This document shows, one piece after another, positions 1 through 12,584 of a DNA stretch of 64,000 nucleotides. Both the position numbers and the translations under genes were made by a program. The DNA comes from Anadara kagoshimensis (taxonomy: Eukaryota > Mollusca > Bivalvia > Arcoida > Arcidae), in the NCBI GenBank assembly GCA_021292105.1, contig CM037873.1:13183489-13247488 (forward strand). The letters run 5' to 3'. The notes under the pieces are model-generated. The model had not been told where the DNA came from, made no database searches, and saw only the letters and a program-made list of their open reading frames with translations. Numbering within the stretch: position 1 is the stretch's first letter; every line of letters starts with the position of its first letter.

Positions 1-1286
1 ATTTTTTCAAAGAGTAATATAGTTGTAATGTGCTTTTGACTTTTTTATGAAAAAAAATGCTTCATAAAAAATTCAAAAGTAGAACATGAAAATTGCAAGA
101 ACATTTAGATTGCTTTATGTCATAAAAATTCAAAAGTAGCACACGGCATATTGCAAAAACATTAAGATTGCTTTGAGCAGCACATGGTGCAATGTGTTTT
201 ATATGTTTAAATTTATTTCAAATATAACTTCCTTGCTAATGCAAGAGTAAAATTGCTTGTTGTTATGCAACGGGATAAACATTATGACAGAAGTTGACAT
301 CTGACAAGGTATTTCAATATCTACAAAACGTTCTTTAAGTAGGATATTTTCACCAAGCCTACTATTGAAATCATAAGAATTTGGAATGAAAGACTTTTAG
401 AATTCACGTTTATTCAGTTGGAGCGTACATTTTGTATACATACTTTCTGAGGGCAGTATTGAAAATCAATAACGGACTTTTAAATATATAGATTTAATGT
501 ATTTCAATAGAATATTTATGTAACATAAAATAAAACACGTATGTGTATATGTGTAGAAAGCAGTTGTTTGTCCACGTGTGTTCGTATGTGTGTATGTACA
601 CAGTACATATTGTAATCAATGGTCACCGAAACAGCAAATATATTGTTATAGCATCAAAGAACTGGCTACAAGAACTCTGCCGGGGGGATTTGTCATAGTT
701 CTCATGACTTCAGGACTTTTCCTTTTTTTCATTTTGTTGTTATCATGTTTGAAGTAATATAATCCAAATGTTCTTCACATTAAAATTAAAATAAAAGATT
801 TTGAAACACAACGGATATTCATAGCTTATGGTCTTTGGTTGTTGTTGCTTAAGCAACAAAGAACCTTAGCTAAGCTTTTGTACAAAACAAAAAGGACTAC
901 ATAGCTACTTTAGCAATAATATTGCAAAGCAGTGTTTTTTCATAAAATTTCAGAGGTTTAAAGTTGTTAACTAGCCTCACCCCCTCCCCAACAGTCCCTC
1001 CCCCTCCCCGTGTTCTTGGAGCCTGTAACAGCTGAAATAAAATCAACAAGAAATCTTGATCTGAAATGAAAAAGAACGGGAAAAAATATGAAATGAATCA
1101 GATATACATTTCTTGCACCCCAGATAGAAAAATCCATAAAAAGAGAGGTGCAAGATATCTCCATCTTGTACCCCCTGTGCAAGATAGCCTACACGCTGTT
1201 TTTCCCGCAAAATTTTATCAACAAAATCAGAGATGTATCGAAAGTTGAAATTGATTTCAAATTAAAAAATTGTACTTTCTGATGCA
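1..1286. other. Unassigned AT-rich DNA
   Basis: Nothing supported. It contains a short C-rich pyrimidine tract near 973-1012 and repeated GCACATxGxxxATTGCAAxAACATT blocks at 60-180 that look like a small old duplication. Confidence 0.6.
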
Positions 1287-1450
1287 AGAAATAGAATCAA
1301 TCACTACTTGTGGTGCCAGATAAGGAAATCTCAACCCTCGTTTTAATACATTTGGTCCAGAACTCGGCAAGCTTCGTTCTGGACCAAATATATTAGAACT
1401 CGGGTTGAGATTTCCCTATCTGGCACCACAAGTAGTGATAGATTCTATTA
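1287..1450. mobile_element. Hairpin MITE, copy 1
   Basis: The two halves are nearly perfect inverted repeats of about 75 bp around a GCAAGCTT centre: ATAGAATCAATCACTACTTG ... TGGTCCAGAACTCG against CGTTCTGGACCA ... CAAGTAGTGATAGATTCTAT. A diverged copy lies at 55.37-55.50 kb. Confidence 0.9.
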
Positions 1451-2015
1451 GTATGTATATTGAATCTCAATTGTTAATAGTCCTATATGAACAATATATA
1501 TTAGTCCACCATGTTGCTAACCAAAATCATACAATACCTCTTTCCGTGTATCAGTCCGCGTTGTATCCTCTCCTGTCTTACTTTTAATTTCCGGATCACT
1601 CTCTTCGTTGGACATCCTAAATCATCATAACTGACCATTTTTTATTTTACACAATTATTGTTTTCTTAATGTCCATAAATCTGGCCATTGTCGAACGACC
1701 TTTTTAAGTTCCAGTTATCAATATATACATACTTGTGACGTAGACATTACCATAAGAAAATCAAGTCTGTTATATTCAAATATATCCTTTATTATCATAA
1801 CTGCTTACTGAGATTCAATTACTTGTGAAAAGCTCGCCTTAGTAATACACAGGTACACCGTTGTATATAACGGAGTAGTGTATTGGTTTTAATTACTATT
1901 CTTTTATTTGAACTGTAAATAGGTTTTCTATCTTTTGATAGAGTAACAAAAGACGTCCTTAAGGATTTTATAGATATTCCAGCTCTAATACTTCTCTACG
2001 CGCATAGTGTATAAT

Positions 2016-2230
2016 ACGGACCTGTCGAAAATTCCATACAGAGCCAAAACATCAATATAGGACAACTCGGCCCCTCGTCAGCCAATATCTTGTCAATATT
2101 TCGGCATATGCTAACAATTTATCATCAGCTCTCCAGCCACTTGTTTTTCATATCTTCAACCACTCGGTAGCCGAGCTTAGAATCCTTTTCGATAGCTTAG
2201 TGTTAAATTTTAGACAGGTTTGTACTGTAT
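2016..2230. mobile_element. MITE family M2 (TIR ACCTGTCGAAA), copy a
   Basis: It starts CGGACCTGTCGAAA and ends TTTTAGACAGGTTTGTACTG, which are inverted termini. Length about 215 bp, with no coding potential. Related copies lie at 45.3, 48.05, 49.07, 49.64 and 50.64 kb. Confidence 0.75.
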
Positions 2231-3684
2231 AGAAATATCGACAAAATTCAGTTTGTTTAAATCCACAGAATAAATATAGCGCTGTATTCTCGCTTTTATG
2301 TAAAATAAAACATTAAAATTAAATGAATATATTATTTAAATGTTATTGATGTACAGTGTTTTATGTTATTGTTTACTCTGTATCGAAGACTTACATAACT
2401 CGGTATGTTAAAGACTCGCGGCTGGTACCCTTGGAGCTAACATTACAGAATACAAAAGAAAATAAAGCTTCTCATTTCATAGATATGTACATATCAAATA
2501 TAAATAGCACACCTTGCAGACTTTATGTTAATTTACTACATTACCCATTGATTCCAGGAAATATTGATTTGCTTGATTTGTTTACAATTTAAGTAAATAA
2601 CGTAAATACATGTATACTCAAGATTGCGATCAAATTGTAACACAGTTTTATTTCATTCATAAAGTAGTGCAAATCAGGAATTTTCGCGAAAATAGCCGTT
2701 TTAAGATATTTGCGTGCTTTTTAAGCGTCGTTGGATGATTGTCAATGCAAATTAAAGTAATTATAAATTATGTCAATATTAAAAAATCACGACAGTTATA
2801 TTTTCGCGTCATGTTAGTCACGGTTGCGAATTCACGCAAAAAAGAAGGCGAAAATTTTGTGTTTTGCAATAATTTTCGTTCGATCAATAAAACAGGTTTC
2901 AAGAATAATTAATTATAAAATTTCATTCTGTGATGATGATTTTAAGAGTCTTGCAACATCGAACAATTTTGTATTTCCATTTGTATGTTTGTTTTTGATA
3001 CTACATCTATCGATGGAGAACCTATTGCTTTTTCTGCCAAAACAAAATCGTTAACATCAAGTCGTTATTTCTCAAAATTTGTTGGAAATTTTGTTGGACA
3101 TTGTTCTGGTACTTCTCACATTTCTTACATTTCATATTTATAGGAGTATGTTAAACGTGAATAAAACTTTTGATTTTAAATAAAAACAAAATAAGAATTA
3201 CCTAAACTTAGTGCCTTTCGTGTTTTTAAATTAGGAACACATATAATATAAGAATCAGTAAAGACTCACAAACAGTATAAGACCTACATCTGAATGTAAA
3301 TGGGCAACTGGGTAACCCAAATAAAGAATCCAGCTTCATGTCAAAACCCTAAATGTAAAATATATCAAAAGTGAAAATTAATTTGTACAACGTATTCTCG
3401 TGTCCTCGTTTTTCCCAAATCGATCTGTTTTACGTAGGTGATTATTGATGTGAATGCAGGAGGGCATCAAAATTTAACAATACAAAATAGTATTTTGTTC
3501 AATACACATAGTACACAAAAAACGTACTTTGTATTCCTTTAATGACAATTTAAGAAAAATCTATAAATTTACAGATTTATGTTCCGTTCCCGACTGATGA
3601 AAGAACTTTCGCGGATACAAATGAATGCCAAAGTCAAGTTAATTTGAAAACATTATGAACAAAACAATTATTAGTTCTATGTAA
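2231..3684. other. Unassigned AT-rich DNA with TTCGCG motifs
   Basis: No gene seen. TTTTCGCG / GCGAAAAT motifs recur at 2675-2860, possibly an old MITE. 76-78-codon open frames here are AT-driven. Confidence 0.6.
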
Positions 3685-3875
3685 ATGATCAGGTTACCAC
3701 ACAAGGCTGGTGTAACTAGCTATAGCTAGACAAGAGGTAGCCTTCCGTAGCACCCGGCTTCACTTTCCTGATGGAAGCTCGGGCGTTTAACTTAGTTTGC
3801 CTGATTTCAAAGTTATTACATTTCTTTTGGGATTGTGATCTAAATTTGGTTCGGTATGCACGTTGTGAGGTTATA
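3685..3875 (-). repeat. Dispersed element X copy
   Basis: It is the reverse complement of the X landmarks: GTAACTAGCTATAGCTAGAC, TCCGTAGCACCCGGCTTCAC, then the complement of the ACTTTGAAA block. Confidence 0.75.
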
Positions 3876-4469
3876 GAACATATGACAATGTTAAAGACTC
3901 AGTTGATTTCAAATGCCCTCCAAAATGGCCAAGGACCTTTTTCGTATATGACACTGATCATAAGCATTTGTATGTTTATAATACGACAACTTCCCTTTGT
4001 TCTATTCTTTAAATGTGAATTACATGTATGTTACATACTATCACGTACTGACATGTCACATTCAATCGGGTGAAGAGACCCCTTCCAAACTTGATGTTCA
4101 ACTTGCTTGCATGGAGTTAACATAACTAAATAACTTTTAATTTTTTGCACAAGATTTGACTTTATGTATTAATATGTATAACAAATTCTAAATCATCAAC
4201 TGCAAGATGTCCCGTGATGATTATTGGGTTCTTGGTTTTTTATTTTTTTTTTATACCAATTACGTGTTCTTGTAGTCATAAATTATTAGAATTATTATAT
4301 TGTAGAAACTTAAAGTTTCAGATGGCGCTGTTATAAAAAGGCATTACTATATAGTTTTAAAATCCTATTACAAATATATGTTGGTTAAATACATACAATA
4401 ATACTTAATTAAATATCATCACTTTATAAAAATGATTTTATCAACTGACGTCAAAACGTAACTGATTCA
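3876..4469. other. Unassigned DNA
   Basis: I see nothing in it beyond AT-rich sequence and short homopolymers. Confidence 0.6.
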
Positions 4470-4795
4470 GAAGCTGAAAGAAAAAACATTTGTCACCAAA
4501 TATATTATTAGATTAATTATAGACTGGTATATACCTTTAAAATAAAAAAGTTTAAGGGTTTCGCTGAAAGAAAAACATGCTTAAACATTTGTCATCAAAT
4601 TTAAACTGAAATGAAATTAATAACTTTAAAAATAAAAAAAATCAAGAGTTTTGCTGAAAGATATATGTCATCAAATTTAAAATTTAATTAATGACATAAA
4701 TTAATAACTTGTTTATTATTTTTAAAAAGTAGCTGAAAAAATACAGGTTTAAATACATTTGCAATTAAATATAAAATTTAATTAATTGAATAAAG
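4470..4795. repeat. Degenerate about 90-bp tandem repeat, four units
   Basis: GCTGAAAG(A) recurs at 4472, 4563, 4653 and 4732. It is followed by ACATTTGTCATCAAATTTAA-like and AATAACTTTAAAAATAAAA-like blocks. Strongly AT-rich and diverged. Confidence 0.75.
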
Positions 4796-5283
4796 TTTAC
4801 AATTAAAGATTTTCGAAATCTTTGTATCGATTCAACGAACAAATCTTTTTTTACGCAATGATACCATAAGTACGCATGTAAGTTGAGAGTTATAGAACAG
4901 ACCATCACCGGAGTATGTCTAACCACCAGGTGGAAAGCTGCAAAGTTTATATTTCTACGATTAATGTATTTACTTGTAAATACCCATGTAAAGAATATAA
5001 TATTGATAATATTGCCCGTGTGATCCATACAATGCAATTATGTGGAAAATGGGAAAATTTATCTTAAATTGTCAGTTGTCCGGCTACAATGTTTTCTGAC
5101 ATGCGAGCATAACTTTTTTGAAACAGCTAAGTTTTTGAATAATGAGATTATTCCATTTTCGTTGTTTTTGTGGAAATTCTGACCATGAGTTTACATGTCA
5201 TTGAAATATATATTACAAATTCAACTTAAACAGAAACAACAACTCACTAAATTCACCACCCAACAAAATGGTATTTGTCTTAG

Positions 5284-5332
5284 AACCACGAAAATTGAAC
5301 ACCACGAAAATTGAACACCACGAAAATCAATC
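5284..5332. repeat. Short tandem repeat, three copies of ACCACGAAAATTGAAC
   Basis: Three near-identical copies of about 17-18 bp lie head to tail. Nothing else is recognised around them. Confidence 0.85.
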
Positions 5333-5566
5333 ATTTGACAGTATGACTGTTTTTGTTATCGGCACAGAATTCCACATACACAAAAAGTGTGGTTTAACAA
5401 TAAGATATATGAAATAAATACATGTTGTACATCAAAGCACCAAACTTACAAAAAAAATCATGTCATCAGCGGCACCCGGAACAACCGACTTCGAAATTAT
5501 TGTGAATTACATAAATGTATTAAACAGTTACACAGAGACAAAAATCAGTTAGACACAGGATGAAAT

Positions 5567-5760
5567 GCCATCTATAAGCCACCTATAAGCCATGCTTATA
5601 GGAGCTTATAGATTGGCTTATAGGAGCTTATAGGTGGTTTATAGGTGGCTTATAGGACCTCCATCTATAAGCCACCTATAAGCCATCTATAAGCCTGGCT
5701 TATTGGCACTCAAAATATAAGCCACCTATAAGCCATGCTTATAGGTGGCTTATAGACTGT
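5567..5760. mobile_element. TATAAGCC multi-palindrome element, copy 1
   Basis: The segment is built from about fourteen short blocks of CTATAAGCCAC and its reverse complement, giving nested hairpins. The asymmetric block GGCTTATTGGCACTCAAAAT is shared with copy 2 at 12.6 kb. Confidence 0.85.
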
Positions 5761-5821
5761 TTCTATTTCTAAATAAAATCATCGCCGTGTACTTACATTA
5801 TGGAAATCTTATTTATATATA

Positions 5822-5937
5822 TATATTTATTTATTTATTTATTCAGTTTGTATATATGACAAAAAAATCATATGAGAAAATGCGCACTTTAAAATAAAAT
5901 GACCGGCAGTAAATTTTTATGATTGTTAGTTTTCAAT

Positions 5938-6004
<67 letters not shown>

Positions 6005-6083
6005 TTCAGTTTGTATATATGACAAAAAGGCACTTTAACATATATTTACCGGCAATAAAATTCCATCATTGTTAGTTTTCAAT

Positions 6084-6132
<49 letters not shown>

Positions 6133-6215
6133 TCCAATTTGTATAAATGACAAAAAGGCACTTTAACATTTATTTACCAGCAATTAAATTTCATCATTGT
6201 TAGTTTTCAACTTAA
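5822..6215. repeat. Three tandem segments separated by (ATTT)n tracts
   Basis: CAGTTTGTATATATGACAAA ... ATTGTTAGTTTTCAA recurs at 5844, 6007 and (as CCAATTTG) 6134, each followed or preceded by an ATTT/TTTA run; the longest run is about 5937-6005. Spacings are about 163 and 127 bp. Confidence 0.92.
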
Positions 6216-6364
6216 TGTTAATCTAATTAATTTTAATTAATTTGAATGGACCGGAATCTTAATGGTGTCAGGGAGTATTAGTACTTTTTACCAATTGGCA
6301 TTCATGTGTAAATAAATGAATAAATAAATATTTATTATTAAAACTTTAATAAATATCAAAAATA

Positions 6365-6416
<52 letters not shown>

Positions 6417-7104
6417 ACCTAATAATCTGAGTATTTGCATAAATAAATAAATAAATAAAATTCACAAATTCATTGATAAAACTGGTAGATCTTTGAACTA
6501 TCGTCTCCGTGAAATTTCTGGATCCAGTAAAATAATTTGTGTTCCCTGATACTATAAACCTGCATGATTTTATAATCGTAGAAGATGTCCATGATCATTA
6601 CATATTTTTTAAACCGTGTTTCATATGAAAATGTATTAATGCATTTTACAACCTCTGATCGGCCGCTCAAAAACAATAATTTTATTTTCATGCATATTGT
6701 AGTCGGTCCCGTCAGCGATATTTAATACAGTATTATAATTATGTCTCATTTTTATGTGGAGTGATTTTATATTATTTGAATATTTTATCTAGGATCAAGA
6801 ACGAGGTAAGACAAAATTAATATTCATATCTCCATCGCACTCTCAATAAAATGGGACAGTTAGGTACCATATTCGCGCAAAAGGACTGAGGGTTTCTGTT
6901 TAAAAAAGTTTAAGTTTATTGAAAGAGTGATATCCTGGCGCAAAAATGACACTAAAATGGTGCAAATGGATTCCACTACTACCAATTTACATTTGTTTCC
7001 ATTGCAGAAACAAGACAAATTTCAAAAGCATAATATCTTTTAATTACATGACCAGAAAATACCTGCATACACATATTTCCTCACAAATGAAATGAGTAAT
7101 TAAC
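6216..7104. other. Unassigned AT-rich DNA
   Basis: It holds the (GA)n run listed separately and AAATAAAT tracts; no gene seen. Confidence 0.6.
6367..6413. repeat. (GA)n microsatellite
   Basis: Uninterrupted GA dinucleotide run. Confidence 0.99.
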
Positions 7105-7440
7105 CAACTTAGAGTGAGTTGAGTTGAAAAATGATGTTAAACATACCAGTCAAGAATATTTCACGTATATTGAGACATTGCCAGCTACAGGCGAATGTGC
7201 ATAAATTTTGCCTATGCGTTTCGCTGATGGCTGCTATACAGCCAAGCTACCGTGAGACGGGACCTCGTTTATTTTTAGTTCCCAACCGAAAGAACAGTGA
7301 CTTTCATTTCGTAATGCCGAGTGCTTGGCGAAAGAACAATCAGTACCCACTTTCAACTCTTGGGTCAGATCCGGTCGGGGTTCATACCCACGACCTCCCA
7401 TTTAGGCGAGCAGTATACAAACTGAGCAACCGCAACAAAC
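7105..7440 (-). mobile_element. tRNA-derived SINE, family A
   Basis: On the minus strand the head carries a box A-like GCGGTTGCTCAGTTT and box B-like GGTCGTGGGTATGAACCCC, followed by a body with CACTCGGCATTACG and a 3' tail with TGAAATATTCTTGACTGG-like sequence. The order matches the copies at 8.3, 38.0, 44.0, 53.2 and 63.2 kb. Confidence 0.8.
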
Positions 7441-7664
7441 TTAGAAGCTATAAAGTTATATGATTTATGTTGTGATTAAAAAAACAAAACAAAAACCCAA
7501 CTTTTGTTTCAATCGGCATTTATTTAAAGTAAATTATTGTTATAAATTTTAACGATTAGTACAAGTTACGGCCGAAGATTATACGTTGCACCTTGCACCC
7601 AGTGGACGGTTTACTGACTATACAGGAGTGCGATATAACCCTCCTAATTTACCGAACAGAAAAT

Positions 7665-7855
7665 TTATAATATGTTTGCTTGCCGAAAAATGGTTGTTTT
7701 CTCCGTGTACACCTGTTTTCTCAACAATCCTAGAATCTGGATTTCACCAGCTTGGTTCGTATTTTGTTCGGGCAAGTCCTAGTGTGAGAAAATTCGTTTG
7801 CCGAATGTTTGTTCTTTTCTCAGTGTACTTCTGTTTCCTCCACCCTTGTTGAACT
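7665..7855 (+). mobile_element. SINE family B fragment
   Basis: It contains TCCTAGTGTGAGAAAATTCG, TTGCCGAATGTTTG and TGTTTCCTCCACCC, matching the bodies of the copies at 36.5 and 51.4 kb. The head is missing and part is duplicated. Confidence 0.6.
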
Positions 7856-8339
7856 TGCATGCTACCCCAGAATAAAATCGCTTTTTTCAGTACAAATGGT
7901 GCAATTCCTGCATCTTGAACACTCTCGAGCGTCCTTTTTACCTCGCATTCAAAGTAGATCTAAACCAGTCTAGCTTTTTTAAAAAATTGTACAATTTACG
8001 CAGGTGGCTATGAGTGTCGGTGAGTTTATAATACAAGTTATTTATCGATATATGTCTATCAAATGTACTGTCGAAATTTGTCGCCGTCGGTAACTTGTAT
8101 TGTCGGTCTTATTATTTGTCAAGGTGTAGTTGTGCACCGCAGATCCAGACCGACATTTTTTTCGTTATATAAAAGGAGTTCGTTCTACCTTTGGAAGTTG
8201 TAGATCAATACGTCGATCCTTTGGAGGGATACCAGTGTTTTGATTTAATTTAGTCGATAAATGGATGAACGTGGTCTGGGTGATCCAGTTGAGTTGATAA
8301 AGGAAAGTCTTTCTGTTTGAATCCCGGTCCTGAGTTTGA

Positions 8340-8650
8340 TTGATCATTGATTATTGGGGTTTACCTTCAAAGTCAACAATATTTCACTTATATCGAGACG
8401 CCACCAGCTATGGTGTAGGTGCAGAAATATATACCTGTGCTTTCCGGTGATGGCATTATGCAGTGAGGGTTCTTTATCGTGCCACCGTGGCCTACCGTGA
8501 CAGAGGGCCTCGGTTTTTAATGTTTGTCCGAAAGACCCGCATTCATTTTTTAATGCCGAGCGAATTTTTGGGTCAGACCTGACCAGAGACCAAACCCTCG
8601 ACCTCCTTGACTTAAGGAACAAGCACTCTACCAACTGACCTGCCTGCTAC
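8340..8650 (-). mobile_element. tRNA-derived SINE, family A
   Basis: On the minus strand: head with AGTTGGTAGAGTGCTTG-like box A and GGTCGAGGGTTTGGTC box B, then the body and the GATATAAGTGAAATATTG tail at the left. A 96-codon open frame across it is a by-product of the repeat. Confidence 0.8.
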
Positions 8651-9030
8651 ATATACCTAAGGGGTAGGTCTCCTACTACCACACCCCCTTTTCCACACTT
8701 GTTTAAAATTAAATGTATGATATCCATCTTTTATTATATTACATCCTTTTTGTATTAGTTTTAAAATGACTAGCTAGTCAGTTTCATCATTATATAATGC
8801 AACAGACAAGAATCTTGTCACTAGAAAAAAAACACTGATTATTTCAGACTGATTTGTTTCGTAAAGCCGATAATCGGGCGAATAGAATAAAAAGTCAAAT
8901 GAGACAGATTTTTCCCCCATTAAAACCAATTAAAAATAAAAATGTACAAAAATTTGTACTTTTATATGGAGATAGAACATCGTGCTGTAAAAATATACAA
9001 AAAAGATAATTTTGTGTCTAAAAATTAGTT

Positions 9031-9059
9031 CTCTCCCCCCCCCCCTCTCTCTCTCTCTT
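9031..9059. repeat. Poly-C/(CT)n tract
   Basis: CTCT, then a run of C, then (CT)n; a pure pyrimidine tract. Confidence 0.95.
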
Positions 9060-9173
9060 GGCCATGTCCCTTGGTTTAAAAGGTAAATTAGATGAATTCA
9101 CGTATGATTAATAGAATCACTCTTCATAGAAGTCTCTTAATTAGTATGACTAATTAACGTTATCTACTGATAC

Positions 9174-9275
9174 TAACTGGTTTCTTTTACGCCTCAGCGA
9201 TCAGGTAAATAACATAGACTGGTCAGTACTACCTGGATTCTTTCATGCTTCAGCGAACTGGTAAAATACATCATC
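9174..9275. repeat. Two-copy tandem duplication of about 58 bp
   Basis: ACTGGTTTCTTTTACGCCTC AGCGA and CCTGGATTCTTTCATGCTTC AGCGA lie in tandem; both run on into (T/A)GGTAAA. Confidence 0.65.
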
Positions 9276-9362
9276 ACCTGATTGCAATTTCCTACCTGTG
9301 TACACGAATTAATTAATCAGTACCACTAATCAACTGGTCATTACGCTGGTTGATTGGCAATA

Positions 9363-9450
9363 AGCTGTGAGAGGGAGGGCAAAAGTCGGGGCAACTAGGG
9401 GAGGGGGGTACGGGCCCCCTGTGCCCCCCGCTGGATCCGCCTCTGGACTA
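9363..9450. mobile_element. Possible hAT-like terminal fragment
   Basis: GGGCCCCCTGTGCCCCCCGC then TGGATCCGCCTCTGG is close to the complement of the CAGGGGCGGATCCAGG end at 16.14 kb. No partner end was seen nearby. Confidence 0.4.
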
Positions 9451-10629
9451 TGCGATCAGTATATGTATAACGTCGATTAAAAAGATTTTTATTTATGATA
9501 ATAGAATATATACCGTATTTTCAAATATTTATAAAAAAATAAAATAGAATAAAATATCACATAAACTAAGTGTCATACCATATGCGTTTTCTATACACGG
9601 ATTTTGGGCAAGGTGGGCTCAAGTATCGGGGTGCTAAGTTATTAAAAAAAAGAAATATCGACAAAATAAGAATATACATGTAATATGCTTAGAGAGATCT
9701 TCAGAATGACACCTCAAATTTATGAATATCTTGAAAATTAACCAAATTAATCGGATTTCAAATATGCCAGACTTAAGTTATAAATACATCCTGTTGTTCG
9801 GTATGTTGAAAAAAGTGTTTTCTAGAAACATATCAAACAGTATAAGGTATTTCCGCAGGTACATATATAATTATAGTATTTATTGGCATAAAGCAACGCA
9901 TTCATGTGTAATACTCTCTCTCCCCAGTCTCTCTCTTTCTATCTCTCTCTCTCTCTCTCGTTAAGAATTTTATTTGTTACATATATAACTTTCTCTCATG
10001 CGGTTTAAAAATACTTCACTTCTTCTTTCTCTCATAAAACAATTTCATGTGAAATCTCAAACCATTACATCAGTGTCAGTCATTCGGTTTTTTTTTATTT
10101 TCTATGATATAAGGATAGATTATTACAAAATAACATTGAAACTTGTATTTCTATCTTTTAACTTGTTCTATATTTTCTTTTGAAGATTATCCACCAATAA
10201 AGAAAACAAGTACCGGTATTACAATAAAAAACTATATTATAATGGACAATTTTTAATAAAATTACTTAAAACTATATAACTACAGTTTTGATCTCAAGCA
10301 TTATTGATATATATTACCCAAAAAAGAAAGTGCCTTAATTAAGATTCTACATCTGATCGATGATTGATATTCATAATTTATCTCTGCCAGCCAGATACAT
10401 AAGTATATTACAGGTGAGATTTGACTTCCTGTCTTCCTTTGATATCTTGGGTCAGTAACCCTAAAAATGATTCTTCTAATGAAAGACAAACTATAATAAT
10501 AATAATAATATAAATAAATAATAAATATGTAAAAAAAATTGACTAAAATCAGATATATTTATTATTTATAGTTTATAAAAATCTGAAAGTTTAAGAGCTA
10601 GTCACGTGATCACATCTTAGATAACTGGG
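9451..10629. other. Unassigned AT-rich DNA
   Basis: Only the interrupted CT tract listed separately; open frames of 60-80 codons lack any protein-like feature. Confidence 0.6.
9914..9960. repeat. (CT)n microsatellite, interrupted
   Basis: A CT run with CCCCAG and TTCTA interruptions. Confidence 0.95.
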
Positions 10630-12122
10630 TACTTATATTCTCGGTTCCGGACATCCGGGCATTTCAGGTAAAGATGTTATCGGTGGCCTTAGATACGGTG
10701 ACAACATGCCGTTATATAGCATAGTAAATGATACAATTGTACTATTATTTACCACGGATATTAAACTTTATTTGAGTCTTTAAGCGATTTTCATGAAATT
10801 TGTAGTCAAGTCTATTTGATAACATTGTCATATGAATGGAATGATTTTAAAAAAAATAATTTATAGGTAAATTTGTATCTATTTTTTAAAAGGACTGATC
10901 TGTCCGTCGGCGTTCATAATGTTCACGAACTTGGTAATACTTTCATTTTTTTTGGGTAAAAGACACGAGAAACTTAAAAAGTAAAATAATCATTTTGGAC
11001 ATTTAAAATGATTAAAACTGAATTACAAAAAGCAACATTTCGTGAATTTAAATAAGTTTAATTTACTGCCGTTGATCACTCGGTCCATTACTAAATACAT
11101 TAAAAATCAAAAATTAAAATATAAACCTAAAATCCATTTTAACACATCTTTCCAACTTAATGACAACTAATATTTAATATGGGGCATCGTAAAGACTTTA
11201 TCCCTATATTAACACCTGTCAATAAATATTGTATATTGTAAGGTAGATCTACCTCTTAATTACCGGTGATGGAATGTCTAATAAACAGGATGCCAGGTAC
11301 TGTAGTTTATCGATACGCTCTTAATTACCGGTATGGGAGAATCGGATGTAATTTCTACTTTTCATAAATTGAGATCAAATAAATATAGTGAAAAAATAAA
11401 AGAATGTTTTATTTCAAGTTTTTCCGGGTGTTGCATGGATCCCAGGATGTTTTAACCAATATTGTTTTTATGTAATTTAAATAGAGACGATTTCTAAGTT
11501 ATTATAATTTTAAATTATTTTTAAATTTTAAGTTTTAAAATTGTTTTATGACGATATCGTGGAAATATTAAAATTTGGAGTTATACCAGGGTCAGAAAAT
11601 GAATTACGACAAAATTTAAGATACAGAGAATGAGAATGAGAGGTACCGTTAAATTACAATTTCATGCATATTTTACTGATCAGAAATACACAATCGGAAA
11701 AAATATATGAAATAATCATTTAAATATTTATAATGTTATAATGTAATATTAAAAAAAATGTTACAAAACAAATTTAAAGAATGTTCCCCATGCTCCATGG
11801 TTATTCTATTCAACGTTAACGTTTTTTTACCCTGCCCTAATTCCCAAATTTAACGCCTTATAAATTAAATATTTTTGACTTTTTGATAAATTTTGAAAGT
11901 CTCTAATCATTTATTAAAGTCATAAATTTTTTGTGGAAAGTTTCATGTCATATAACCTTGCCAAACTTAAAACTTTATTCAATTTTTTAATGTTGGTCTG
12001 TACGGATCACTATATAAATCTATAGTATCTAAGGGGTTAGTGTCACCGTTTCCAAGGTGTCTTAAGTCGCCATCTTCACCTGTGACGTCACACCGAAACC
12101 GAGAATACATTTAAAATAAGTG
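10630..12122. mobile_element. Possible 1.5-kb inverted-end element
   Basis: TATTCTCGGTTCCGG, TTTCAGGTAAAGATG and ACGGTGACAAC at 10.63-10.71 kb match, in the same order, the reverse complement of 12.04-12.11 kb (TATTCTCGGTTTCGG, ACAGGTGAAGATGG, ACGGTGACAC). Ends are about 70 bp and roughly two-thirds identical by eye. The interior is AT-rich without coding signal. Confidence 0.45.
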
Positions 12123-12127
12123 ATTTG

Positions 12128-12230
12128 AGATCGTGTCCTCCGTGGCCTAATGGATAAGGATGTAGATTGAGAATCAGACTGTAGTCAGGAGAACCAAAGA
12201 TCGCGAGTTCAAGTCCCGCTGGGGGCAAAA
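12128..12230 (+). mobile_element. tRNA-like (Arg-type) SINE head or tRNA pseudogene
   Basis: CCGTGGCCTAATGGATAAGG is a good box A and GCGAGTTCAAGTCCCGC a good box B, but the spacing between them is too long and the acceptor stem pairs poorly. It is therefore a SINE head or pseudo-tRNA rather than a working gene. No family A/B tail follows. Confidence 0.65.
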
Positions 12231-12584
12231 TTGAGTAAGTAGAGTGATAGTAATTATATGTGATTTCAGGAAAAATAGCATAAAATAAAATAAATATAAT
12301 AATAAAAAGATAAATAAATAAAAGAAAAAGCAAAAAAAAAAAAAATAAATATAATAAAATTTTTAATTACAACTAAATAATTTTATTATTAAATTAAAAA
12401 GACATAAAATAAATATTTTTAAATAAAAAATTAATTAGGAAAGTTATAATTATTTTTAATATATTTATATTATTTTAAAGTTAAAAATAATATATATTGA
12501 AATTTGTTTTCTGTATTTGTTTGTTGAAACAAACCCTTAAAATCTTAAAACCAAATTAAAGATCCTTAAAATTTTCTTCTACTG

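Noticed and set aside
8344..8634. 96-codon minus-strand frame
   Set aside because: It covers exactly one family A SINE and has no protein features.
12128..12230. Functional tRNA-Arg gene
   Set aside because: Box A and box B are good, but their spacing is too long and the acceptor stem does not pair well; more likely a SINE head.
12088..12333. 81-codon minus-strand frame with LPPAGLELAIFGSP
   Set aside because: It is the complement of the tRNA-like SINE head; such peptides recur wherever these SINEs are translated.
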